Part shown: positions 1 through 6,572 of the stretch, in pieces | Numbering within the stretch: the first letter of the stretch is position 1 | Layout of the letters: each line of letters starts with the position of its first letter | Source: Burkholderiales bacterium | GTDB lineage: Bacteria; Pseudomonadota; Gammaproteobacteria; Burkholderiales; Burkholderiaceae_D | DNA: 8,125 nt | Assembly: GCA_016197345.1 (NCBI GenBank) | Contig: JACPVY010000558.1 | Coordinates: 1 to 8,125, forward strand | Reading direction: 5' to 3' | Made by a program: the position numbers and the translations under genes | The notes under the pieces: model-generated | The model's database searches: none | Told to the model about the DNA's origin: nothing | Seen by the model: the letters and a program-made list of their open reading frames with translations, nothing else

Positions 1-174
1 GGGCCAACCAGACTCAAAGATTTGCTAAACAAAGAAATTCACGAGAGCGATGGCCTGTGTGACTCTATCATGCTTTGTCTCAATAATTTAAACAATAAAT
101 TTTATAAAAATCTTTTACCGCCGCATTCAACGCCAAAATATTGGTTTGAAACGCAATGCCATCGATCACGCTAA
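1..174 (+). other. Open reading frame fragment crossing the chemoreceptor junction
   Basis: Frame 1 is open from the first base to a TAA at 172-174, giving about 57 residues with no start visible upstream; an internal ATG lies at 70-72. The first 38 codons fall in the AT-rich segment and encode a charged, Leu/Asn/Lys-rich stretch (it includes RLKDLLNKEIHE). The remaining codons are antisense to the chemoreceptor gene and so cannot be the natural end of a protein. If the frame is real, it is the 3' part of a gene on the incoming DNA that lost its own end at the junction near 115. I do not recognise a family. It may equally be a chance open frame. Confidence 0.2.
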
Positions 175-1279
175 TAATATCGACGATTTTCTTTGCCGAG
201 GCATTGATGGATTCCATCGTATCCACCACCTGCGACACGACTTCACCACCTTTTAACGCAACGTCAGATGCCGATGCGGCCAATTGATTGGCTTGCCGCG
301 CATTTTCTGCATTTTGCTTAACGGTGGAAGTCAATTCATCCATCGACGATGCCGTTTTTTCCAACGATGCGGCCTGCATCTCGATCCGCGCCGACAAATC
401 AGCATTACCGGCGGCAATTTCAACTGAAGCGGTCGCGATTTCATCGGTTCCGTGACGCACTTTGCGCACGATTTTGACGAGCGCATCACGCATTTCTCGC
501 ATCGCGCCCAAGGAGCTAGCATGACCAGTATCGGGGGTGATAATTTCTACCGCCAAATCACCATCGGCAATTTCATTGGCAATCGTCGCAGCATAATCTG
601 GTTCACCGCCCAATTGCCGTAACACGCCTTGGGTGATCACGGTGGCCAGCACTAAACCAATCAGCGAAGCCAACACCCCCAGCCCGATCATCAAGGTTCT
701 GGCGCTACCAAACGAATCTTGCGCATTGATTTTGTCTTGATCATTTAAGCGATCTTCTAATTTGATCAATTCCACCAAGGCATCGGCCCATTTCTTTTGC
801 ACTGGCCGAATTTCTTTGATCAACACTTTAGTCGCTTCTTCTGGCTTATTCGCTTGCCATAAATCCAGCGCTTTACTAATGGCGGGCATAGCAGCGGTTT
901 CAAATTGCTTGATATTGGCGATTGCCGTTTTTTCGTTTTCGGTGATAGCAGCATCAGTGGCGACAATTTTTGCCAGACGGCTTTCTGCTTCAGTGTATTT
1001 TGCGGAGAGGGATTTGATGCGTTCGATTTCCGGCTGCATGTCAGCGGGATCGGTATACAAGGTCAGACTTTTTAAGGCCACAGTGCGGTCGCGCAGCGCA
1101 GCATCCATGTCAATGACGAGGCGAGTAGCAACGTTTTTAACCGTCACAATTCTTTCTAGGCGTTCTTGAATTGTTGCCATATTGCTGATGCCAACTACCG
1201 TCACCACAATCAACAGCAATAGCACCAAAACAAAACCTATCCCCAAACGGGTGCCAACTTTCATTTTGTGGAAGTCCAT
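80..1279 (-). pseudogene. Methyl-accepting chemotaxis protein, 3'-truncated
   Basis: The gene encodes an inner-membrane chemoreceptor that would pass periplasmic signals to CheA/CheW. The frame encodes 399 residues: a first membrane helix at about 12-32, a periplasmic four-helix-bundle type ligand domain to about 195, a second membrane helix at about 196-215, a HAMP region to about 268, then the signalling coiled coil. The family motif [14 protein letters not shown] ends at residue 388. Intact receptors continue with EAARAGEQGRGFAVVA, the tip that contacts CheA and CheW; here the frame reads K-D-F-Y-K and stops after 11 foreign residues. Roughly a quarter of a normal receptor of about 540 residues is missing, so signalling should be lost. 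The start ATG at 1277-1279 is preceded by GAGGG at a short spacing of 3 bases. The break coincides with a sharp fall in GC content. No promoter is obvious upstream. Confidence 0.9.
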
Positions 1280-1698
1280 ACGCCCTCATCTTCTGTCATT
1301 GTTAGAGGCTCGAAGAACCGTCGCGGACTAAACAAAATGGCGCATCGATATTCACCGTTGTGCCGCAAGCCCACGCTGAGGATTTTCGAGATTCCCGTTG
1401 ATCGGCCATACTGTTCAAGCATGCTGCGGCGACATATCGGATTCAAGCATCACACCACATTACGCATTCGCAAGTGCCGCCATCTGGTTAGAGCAAATAG
1501 CTACTACGTGCAAGCCTGCCTAGCGCATTCGATCCAGAACATCGCTTCTTAATGCCGAGATTTACGACAATCCTAACCACAGTATAGAGGAAACGCAATT
1601 GCTGGCAATCGCTTATATGCCGTCATTTGCCGTCAAATCGCATGGATTTTGCGTCGTCTGTGGCTATTCACCACAAGAAAAAACTGTATCCTGTATAG
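1280..1698. other. Long non-coding stretch upstream of the chemoreceptor
   Basis: About 420 bases separate the chemoreceptor start from the Pho-like box. Open frames here (for example 1268-1552 on the plus strand) encode Arg/His/Ser/Cys-rich sequence with no domain and overlap the chemoreceptor start, so I do not call a gene. The stretch should hold the chemoreceptor promoter. On the minus strand GCCGATCA (1399-1406) resembles the -10 element of flagellar sigma-28 promoters, but no TAAA lies at the correct distance upstream. A small hairpin with arms TGTGG and CCACA occurs at about 1659-1675. Confidence 0.4.
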
Positions 1699-1729
1699 CT
1701 GTCATACTCTTGTCATAAAAAATTGTCAC
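1699..1729 (+). promoter_or_regulatory. Pho-box-like direct repeats (putative PhoB site)
   Basis: CTGTCAT at 1699-1705 and TTGTCAT at 1710-1716 are separated by four bases, the 11-bp period of a canonical PhoB box (CTGTCAT-N4-CTGTCAT). A third copy, TTGTCAC, follows at 1723-1729 but is offset by 13 bp. Two further CTGTAT half-matches lie at 1684 and 1691. The arrangement recalls the multi-repeat pstS promoter of E. coli. The box points right, yet the plus strand has only a terminator and the 3' end of a converging gene downstream, so no protein-coding target is evident and no convincing -10 element is seen. It could drive a short RNA, be a relic, or be fortuitous. Confidence 0.45.
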
Positions 1730-1770
1730 CAAAGCAAGTAACCGATTGCGTAGGCAAAATGCGCGGACGA

Positions 1771-1802
1771 AAAAAAACGCCACAACTATGCAGCGTTTTT
1801 TT
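1771..1802. terminator. Symmetrical intrinsic terminator after the VOC gene
   Basis: A perfect 10-bp inverted repeat, AAAAAAACGC at 1771-1780 and GCGTTTTTTT at 1793-1802, encloses a 12-base loop. Each strand therefore has an A-run, a short GC stem and a U-run, so it can stop transcription in both directions. On the minus strand it lies about 40 bases after the VOC stop codon and is the expected end of the hydrolase-VOC operon. On the plus strand it would end any transcript started at the Pho-like box after roughly 50-70 bases. Confidence 0.75.
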
Positions 1803-1843
1803 AATTGCTAGCCAAATTGGCCGGCTTTTGCGTCGTTTGTTGC

Positions 1844-2389
1844 TTATGCCGCCTTCGCTAAGCGCTCTGCTTTTTCGACTGACCATGCAGCGATTTTTTC
1901 GTGGATACCTTTTTGCTCAGCAAACATTTGCGTATTCGACGCTAACTGTGCGCACAATTCGAGACGAATGCCATTTGGATCAAAAAAGTAAATTGACTTG
2001 AAGACGCGATGGTCTGTCACGCCTAGTACTTCGATGCCATGCGCTTCAACCCGCGCTTTCATGCGCTCTAACTCATCGACGGTATCAACCCGCATCGCCA
2101 AATGGTTGACCCATTCAGGAGTATTCGGCGAAGGTTCGGATTTGACGTTATCGCCCAAATCAAAAAAAGCTAAGCATGAGCCATCGGTCATGCGAAAGAA
2201 GATATGCACGTAGGGACAGTATTCACCTGTCGAAGGCACGATGTCAGAGCGGATGTAATGAAACAGCGGCAAACCCAAGATGTCTTCATAAAAGTGACGG
2301 GTCTCTTCTGCATCGCGGCAGCGGTATGCAAAATGATGCAAACCGTTGATGGGCGCGGCGGCGGGGGCATTGTTGGTGGTAGTAGTCAT
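1844..2389 (-). CDS. VOC family protein (glyoxalase / extradiol dioxygenase fold)
   Basis: This 181-residue cytosolic protein has the vicinal-oxygen-chelate fold of paired beta-alpha-beta-beta-beta modules. The first module begins at GLHHFAYR (about 16-23) and includes FYEDILGLPL (33-42). The second includes WVNHLAMRV (93-101) and ends with FFDPNGIRLEL (135-145). H18, H96 and E144 are well placed as ligands of a divalent metal. The N-terminal ten residues are Thr/Asn/Ala-rich, and the C-terminal 35 are an added helical tail. The start has a good AGGA ribosome site seven bases upstream. It lies 19 bp after the fumarylacetoacetate hydrolase gene, so the two are surely cotranscribed. Family members are dioxygenases, isomerases or lyases; the partner suggests ring cleavage or a neighbouring step of aromatic catabolism, but the substrate cannot be read from sequence. 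Confidence 0.88.
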   Translation of the reverse strand: MTTTTNNAPAAAPINGLHHFAYRCRDAEETRHFYEDILGLPLFHYIRSDIVPSTGEYCPYVHIFFRMTDGSCLAFFDLGDNVKSEPSPNTPEWVNHLAMRVDTVDELERMKARVEAHGIEVLGVTDHRVFKSIYFFDPNGIRLELCAQLASNTQMFAEQKGIHEKIAAWSVEKAERLAKAA

Positions 2390-2408
2390 GGCCTATCCTG
2401 TCAAAAAA

Positions 2409-3395
2409 TTACGCTGCAAATTGTTCTACGCGTTGGTCAATCGCACCAAAAATCGATTTGCCATTGGCATCCAGCATTTCGATTTTGATCGTGTCACCAA
2501 ATTTCATGAATTCGGTTTTTGCCTTACCTTCGGCAATCATCTCTAAGCAGCGCACTTCAGCGATGCAAGAATAGCCTTTGCTTGCATCTTTATTGGAGAC
2601 CGTGCCAGAACCGACGATGGTGCCGGGACGGGCGTTGCGGGTTTTGACTAAGTGCGACACTAATTGCGGGAAGTTGAACACCATATCGACGCCAGCATCA
2701 GGCTGACCGACCAATTTGCCATTCCACGTCGAGCGCAATGGCAGGTGGACTTTGCCCTCTTTCCAAGCATCGCCCAATTCATCTGGCGTCACCGCGACTG
2801 GCGAAAAACTGGAGGCGGGTTTCGATTGGAAAAAGCCAAAGCCTTTTGCCAATTCAGCGGGAATCAAATTACGCAGCGAGACGTCGTTCACCAGCATCAG
2901 CAAGCGAATTTGTTCTGCCGCTTGTGCTGGGGTGGCACCCATCGGCACGTCGCCCGTAATGACTGCCACTTCACTCTCAAAATCGATGCCCCAGTCTTCG
3001 CTGGCGAGCAAAATATCGTCGTTCGGGCCGATGAAATCATCGCTACCGCCTTGATACATCAGAGGATCATGCCAAAAGCTCTCTGGCATTTCGGCGTTAC
3101 GCGCTTTGCGCACCAATTCCACATGGTTGACGTAGGACGAGCCGTCGGCCCATTGATAAGCACGTGGCAACGGTGCCATGCATTTCTTTTGATCGAAATC
3201 AAATGCGCGCGGCGCTTTACCAGCATTCAATTGATCGTATAAATCCTGCAATTGCGGTGCGATGAAATCCCAATCATCCATCGCCGCCTGTAGCGTCGGT
3301 GCAATGCCATCCGCTAATTGCGCGCTTTTCAAATCCCGCGACACAACGGCTAGTTGACCATCGCGCGTACCGTCTTTAATCGTTGCCAGTTTCAT
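2409..3395 (-). CDS. Fumarylacetoacetate hydrolase family protein
   Basis: This cytosolic metal-dependent enzyme of 328 residues belongs to the FAH family, which cleaves carbon-carbon bonds of beta-diketo acids. Family landmarks are PLPRAYQWADGSSYVNHVELV (about 75-95), the metal-site segment DFESEVAVITG (138-148; E140 and E142 as likely ligands), VNDVSLRNLI (169-178; D171), FFQSKPASSFSP (188-199; K192) and GTIVGSGTVS (258-267). The length and the QWADGSSYVNH and GFGFFQSKP signatures match, from memory, the enzyme found in tyrosine/homogentisate clusters of Shewanella and many Burkholderiales, where it hydrolyses fumarylacetoacetate to fumarate and acetoacetate. The start ATG at 3393-3395 has no clear Shine-Dalgarno sequence. 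It is the first gene of the operon with the VOC gene and is divergent from the IclR regulator, whose likely operators lie about 85 bp upstream. Homogentisate dioxygenase and maleylacetoacetate isomerase are not in the window, so the exact substrate is inferred. Confidence 0.9.
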   Translation of the reverse strand: MKLATIKDGTRDGQLAVVSRDLKSAQLADGIAPTLQAAMDDWDFIAPQLQDLYDQLNAGKAPRAFDFDQKKCMAPLPRAYQWADGSSYVNHVELVRKARNAEMPESFWHDPLMYQGGSDDFIGPNDDILLASEDWGIDFESEVAVITGDVPMGATPAQAAEQIRLLMLVNDVSLRNLIPAELAKGFGFFQSKPASSFSPVAVTPDELGDAWKEGKVHLPLRSTWNGKLVGQPDAGVDMVFNFPQLVSHLVKTRNARPGTIVGSGTVSNKDASKGYSCIAEVRCLEMIAEGKAKTEFMKFGDTIKIEMLDANGKSIFGAIDQRVEQFAA

Positions 3396-3479
3396 AATAT
3401 GCGTATCTGTGAGGTGGAAGTGGAAAGCTAGAAATGCTTTAGCCTAGATTTTTGTAAAGCTTGCTGCTGAATTCGAAAA

Positions 3480-3516
3480 AATTACGCATTCCGTAATTGA
3501 TTTCGCATATCGTAAT
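3480..3516. promoter_or_regulatory. Tandem palindromic operators for the IclR-type regulator
   Basis: The first site is a perfect palindrome, ATTACG-CATTC-CGTAAT at 3481-3497, extended by one pair to 3480-3498. The second, ATTTCG-CATAT-CGTAAT at 3500-3516, differs by one base from the same symmetry. The two are 19 bp apart, about two helical turns, which suits side-by-side binding by a dimer or tetramer. They occupy the shared promoter region of the hydrolase operon and the divergent regulator, the usual location of IclR-family operators. Assignment to this regulator is an inference from position and symmetry. Confidence 0.7.
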
Positions 3517-3524
3517 GCTAAACT
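3497..3524 (+). promoter_or_regulatory. Putative sigma-70 promoter of the iclR-type gene
   Basis: TTGATT at 3497-3502 and TAAACT at 3519-3524 are separated by 16 bp and match the -35 and -10 consensus at four of six positions each. The second operator palindrome falls inside the spacer and the first abuts the -35 element, so binding there would repress the gene, implying autoregulation. The start of the regulator at 3575 lies 50 bases downstream. Confidence 0.4.
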
Positions 3525-3574
3525 GCCTGCAAATCAAGCTCAGCAACATCTTTTTTAGCGCGAGAAAGCACATC

Positions 3575-4405
3575 ATGGAATCCAAGCAAGGTATTCAATC
3601 GGTCGAAGTCGCCGCCCCTATTTTGCGCAGCCTAGCCGATGCGAATGGCCCCCTGCCTCTGTCATTAATTGCAAAAAATGCTGGCATGCCAGCTGCCAAA
3701 GCCCATCGCTATTTAGTGAGTTTGATAAGAGTGGGCTTAGTCGAACAAGATGCCGCTAGCGGCCTTTATGACTTAGGGGCGATGGCGCTAGAACTCGGTT
3801 TAGCAGCCTTGGGACGGATGGATGGTTTGAAGCTAGCCGATGAAGCTCTCGCTAGCTTGCGCGAAGCAACGGGGGAAACGGTAGCACTCGCCACTTGGGG
3901 CAATTTTGGCCCGACTTATATCCGGTTATTGCAATCGCGGCGGGCCATTACGGTGAATTTGCAAATTGGTAGCGTGATGCCGCTGACTTATACCGCTAGT
4001 GGTCTATGTTTCGCCGCGTTCATGCCAGCGGCAGAAACCCAGATGCTGCTCAACAATGAACTGGCGCGCAATGCGCTGGAGAATATCGACGCGCCACATG
4101 ATGCCGCCAGCTTACAACCTCTGCTCGACGAAACCCGCGCCCACCAGATGGCGAGGGTGATCGGCAAACTCGATCCCGCGAGCGCCCGCATCGCCCCCAA
4201 TCGCATCGCCGAACGCTTGCTAGCGGGCTTTCATGCGTTTTCCGCGCCAGTGTTTAATCACGTCGGGCAAATGCAATTTGCGCTGACCGTCGTCGGCGCA
4301 GCAGCCCATATCAGCGCCGAATGGGATGGCGAAATCGCGCAAGCAACACACAGACATGCGCAGGCGCTGTCGAAGCGGCTGGGATGGCGAGCGGAAGGCA
4401 TTTAG
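3575..4405 (+). CDS. IclR family transcriptional regulator
   Basis: This DNA-binding repressor or activator has 276 residues from the chosen start. An N-terminal winged helix-turn-helix covers about 6-67 (IQSVEVAAPILRSL, then LIAKNAGMPAAKAHRYLVSL as the helix-turn-helix, then GLYDLG). A connecting helix leads to the effector-binding domain at about 85-270, with YTASGLCFAAFMP (139-151) in the place of the family's conserved ATGRA-like pocket segment. The ATG at 3575-3577 follows GAGAAAG at a spacing of 6 bases. The frame stays open upstream to 3497, but that would put the start inside the operators and before the -10 element, so I prefer 3575. It is divergent from the hydrolase-VOC operon and probably controls it in response to an aromatic intermediate, as HmgR does for homogentisate genes in Pseudomonas. 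The C-terminal half looks less conserved than the rest, so the effector is unknown. Confidence 0.88.
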   Translation: MESKQGIQSVEVAAPILRSLADANGPLPLSLIAKNAGMPAAKAHRYLVSLIRVGLVEQDAASGLYDLGAMALELGLAALGRMDGLKLADEALASLREATGETVALATWGNFGPTYIRLLQSRRAITVNLQIGSVMPLTYTASGLCFAAFMPAAETQMLLNNELARNALENIDAPHDAASLQPLLDETRAHQMARVIGKLDPASARIAPNRIAERLLAGFHAFSAPVFNHVGQMQFALTVVGAAAHISAEWDGEIAQATHRHAQALSKRLGWRAEGI

Positions 4406-4427
4406 CGCAATACGCAATTTGACGCTT

Positions 4428-5147
4428 TTACGCCCCTTCCGCCAACAAGGCCAATTCCTCGGCTTCCAAATAACACCATTCGCCCTCTTCCAGCCCCAGC
4501 GCTTCCAAACTCAAGCCACCGATTTTGGCGCGGTGTAGGCTGGCGCAGTGGTTGCCACAGGCCGCTAGCATGCGCTTTACTTGATGGTATTTGCCTTGTT
4601 CGAGCACAATTTCGAGTTGATGTTCGCCCAATTGGCGGCAAATCAAGGCTGTCAGCGGCGCTGGTTCATCGTTCAATTGCACGCCGCTCAGCATCTGTGC
4701 AATCAATTCTGGTGTGACAGCGTCGGCAGTGGTCGCTTCATAATATTTCGGCACATGGCGTTTCGGTGACGACTGCGCATGGATGAAGGGGCCATCGTCG
4801 GAGAGCAACAGCATGCCAGTCGTATCGTGATCTAGCCGGCCGACGGGTTGCACATCACGCCAGGTAAATTGCTCAGGCAAAAGCGTTAGCACGCCGGGAT
4901 GATGGCTGGGTTTGCGCGAACATTCGAAATTGGGTGGTTTATGCAAGGCGAGGTACACATGTGGCCGATACAGCCAATCCTCGTCAAACACGGTGTACAC
5001 CAAATTTTCCGTCTCAAATTCGGCACGGTAGTTATCGACCAGCACACCATGCACCGCGACTTCGCCATCTTCAATCAGGCTGCGGCAATATTTGCGGGTG
5101 CCAAAGCCTTGCGATTGCAGCATGCGATCTAAAGAGATTTTTGCCAT
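4428..5147 (-). CDS. rsuA: 16S rRNA pseudouridine(516) synthase RsuA-type
   Basis: The enzyme isomerises a uridine to pseudouridine in ribosomal RNA; RsuA of E. coli acts on U516 of 16S rRNA. The 239-residue protein has an N-terminal S4 RNA-binding domain (about 3-45, ISLDRMLQSQGFGTRKYCR) and a pseudouridine synthase domain. Motif II is GRLDHDTTGMLLLSDDG (103-119), with D106 the expected catalytic aspartate. EQGKYHQVKRMLAACGNH (183-200) is the typical C-terminal signature of the RsuA/RluB/RluE/RluF group. ALHKPP (68-73) and VQLNDEPAPLT (156-166) also fit RsuA. The start at 5145-5147 begins the S4 domain; an in-frame extension to 5243 would overlap the upstream gene and adds no conserved sequence. 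The ribosome site is weak (AGAAAAGAA). It lies 22 bp after the acyltransferase gene, so it is probably cotranscribed, and converges on the IclR gene with a 22-bp gap and no clear terminator. Confidence 0.88.
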   Translation of the reverse strand: MAKISLDRMLQSQGFGTRKYCRSLIEDGEVAVHGVLVDNYRAEFETENLVYTVFDEDWLYRPHVYLALHKPPNFECSRKPSHHPGVLTLLPEQFTWRDVQPVGRLDHDTTGMLLLSDDGPFIHAQSSPKRHVPKYYEATTADAVTPELIAQMLSGVQLNDEPAPLTALICRQLGEHQLEIVLEQGKYHQVKRMLAACGNHCASLHRAKIGGLSLEALGLEEGEWCYLEAEELALLAEGA

Positions 5148-5169
5148 AGCATTCTTTTCTATTTCTGCA

Positions 5170-6477
5170 TTATTTTTTAAATGGATTACGATCGGGCGCT
5201 TCGTCGTGGTGCGCCATGCCGAGCAAATTGCGGACAAATACATTCATCACGGGTTGACGATGCCGCACCCAGACCGAAATCGCTTCTGGCTTGGCCCCTA
5301 GGCGCGCTTTCGGTTCTAAGGCCGTGCGCCCTAGCGATAAGCGACCGCAACCAAGTTGGCAAGCATCGGCAATCGCGGCGTGCAACAGGCGCAAATAGAT
5401 CGGCAGTTCAGCATAGGCGCTATTGGCTTTATCAAAACCAATGTGATAGCCAAACCCGGTGTCACCGTCTTTTAGGGTAATGATAAAGCCGACGATTTCT
5501 TCCCCATTTTTGATCACGCTACACAGCAAATTCTCACCAGCGACTTGCGCTAGCGCCGGGAAATACACCAGCGGCAGCGTAAATAGCCGCATGTTCGCGT
5601 TTTCATGCACTTGCAAATACAACTCATGCAAGCGCTCAGCATGGGCGCTGATATCGCTCAGATGCTCCACCGTCAAACCCGCCGCCTCTATCGGCTTGGT
5701 GATTTGCTGCTTGACTGCGCTGCGGTATTTGGAATGCAAGCTGGCGAGATAATCGGCATGCGTTTTCCAATTTTCTTCGAGTTGCAATACCATGTTTGGC
5801 TCGGTTTCTAACTCACGGTAAGAGAGCTTAGCCAGAATGCTAGAGGGTGCTAATTGCTCGGGGGTGATGTCTTTGATTAAAACGAAATCAGTCTGTCCCG
5901 AGAGTTTTTCGGAGCGCCGCACACGGTATAAAGCCTCGGCAATCGCCGGCCAAATATTCGCGCGTTCGACGCCATCAATAAAGGCGACGCCATGAAAGCC
6001 ATAGGTCAACAAATTACCGCAAACTAAAATCCGCTCATGCAAGCCTTTTTGTAAACTGCGGGCGGCTGGGCCTAACGCTTTTTTGAGCAGAGCAAGGGGA
6101 TTTTTGCGTTTCGAAGGAGCGCTCGCCTCTTTCGGCGCATCTTTGCTCTTCCCTAAACGTGTCCCTTCGACGCCAGCAATCTGCAACACCAGCGCTGCCA
6201 CCGCTTGCTCACCGTCGTAAATCATGACGTAGCGCGGCTCCAGATTTTCCGGCCCAGCTTCTTCTAGCATATGCAGATAGGTGCGTTGCATGAAAAAGCT
6301 TTGTCCCGCAACGACATGATCCCACTGCACGGGATCGAGCAGGGCGATGCCATCGGCAATCACAAAACGAAAGCCGCTAGGGCGACGCAGTTGCCGCCGC
6401 AAGCGATGAGCATCGGCCAAACTATGGGCGACGCTTCTGAGTTTATTGCCAGAGTGTTGGATTGGATTAAATTTCAT
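5170..6477 (-). CDS. GNAT/FemAB-like N-acyltransferase (BioF2-like domain)
   Basis: This 435-residue cytosolic protein carries a double GNAT-like fold. The first half has FFMQRTYLHMLEEAG (61-75) and MIYDGEQAVAALVLQI (85-100). The second half matches the Acetyltransf_6/BioF2-like pattern: HSKYRSAVKQQ (248-258), a long helical stretch ending near LYLQVHENANM (286-296), GEEIVGFIITLKDGDTGFGYHIGFD (325-349) and a closing GRLSLGRTALEPKARLGAKP (378-397). Relatives transfer amino acids or acyl groups to cell-wall or small-molecule amines; the substrate here is unknown. Between the two parts of the first domain, residues about 105-148 form a Lys/Pro/Ala-rich basic insert. The ATG at 6475-6477 follows TTGGGA at 8 bases; a TTG at 6489 is possible but less likely. 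The next gene is rsuA, 22 bp away; upstream lies the repeat pair. Confidence 0.75.
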   Translation of the reverse strand: MKFNPIQHSGNKLRSVAHSLADAHRLRRQLRRPSGFRFVIADGIALLDPVQWDHVVAGQSFFMQRTYLHMLEEAGPENLEPRYVMIYDGEQAVAALVLQIAGVEGTRLGKSKDAPKEASAPSKRKNPLALLKKALGPAARSLQKGLHERILVCGNLLTYGFHGVAFIDGVERANIWPAIAEALYRVRRSEKLSGQTDFVLIKDITPEQLAPSSILAKLSYRELETEPNMVLQLEENWKTHADYLASLHSKYRSAVKQQITKPIEAAGLTVEHLSDISAHAERLHELYLQVHENANMRLFTLPLVYFPALAQVAGENLLCSVIKNGEEIVGFIITLKDGDTGFGYHIGFDKANSAYAELPIYLRLLHAAIADACQLGCGRLSLGRTALEPKARLGAKPEAISVWVRHRQPVMNVFVRNLLGMAHHDEAPDRNPFKK

Positions 6478-6502
6478 GATGTGTCCCAAAGTGTTTTACC
6501 CT

Positions 6503-6555
6503 GCCCTGCCTCATACCTTTATGCACAAGTCGCAAATTTGGTGGGCAGATTGCCC
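6503..6555. repeat. Hairpin repeat, copy 1
   Basis: This is the first of two 53-bp copies, 70 bp apart, matching at 48 of 53 positions. Each contains CCCTGCCTCATAC, the palindrome CAAATTTG and an inverted repeat GGGCA-GAT-TGCCC. In this copy the hairpin is a perfect 8-bp stem, GGTGGGCA at 6540-6547 and TGCCCACC at 6551-6558, running three bases beyond the 53-bp unit. GTGGGCA...TGCCCAC hairpins are widespread dispersed repeats in proteobacterial genomes; no adjacent U-run makes it a classical terminator on the minus strand. Confidence 0.8.
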
Positions 6556-6572
6556 ACCCGTTGCTCGCGTAT

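Noticed and set aside
762..1169. Antisense open frame of 135 codons in the chemoreceptor
   Set aside because: It is the reverse of the receptor's periplasmic domain coding sequence and has no recognisable features.
1399..1406. GCCGATCA on the minus strand as a sigma-28 promoter for the chemoreceptor
   Set aside because: It matches the -10 at seven of eight bases, but no TAAA-type -35 lies about 15 bp upstream.
1268..1552. Plus-strand open frame of 94 codons upstream of the chemoreceptor
   Set aside because: Its start overlaps the chemoreceptor start, the composition is Arg/His/Cys/Ser-rich, no ribosome site stands out and no domain is recognised.
1723..2001. Plus-strand open frame starting in the Pho-like box
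   Set aside because: It reads through the terminator hairpin and then antisense to the VOC gene, so it is a shadow.
2664..3242. Long antisense open frame of 192 codons inside the hydrolase gene
   Set aside because: The opposite strand carries a clearly conserved hydrolase; the antisense product is Gln/His/Arg-rich with no domain.
5148..5243. Longer N-terminus for the pseudouridine synthase
   Set aside because: It would overlap the acyltransferase end and adds 32 residues before the S4 domain with no family similarity.
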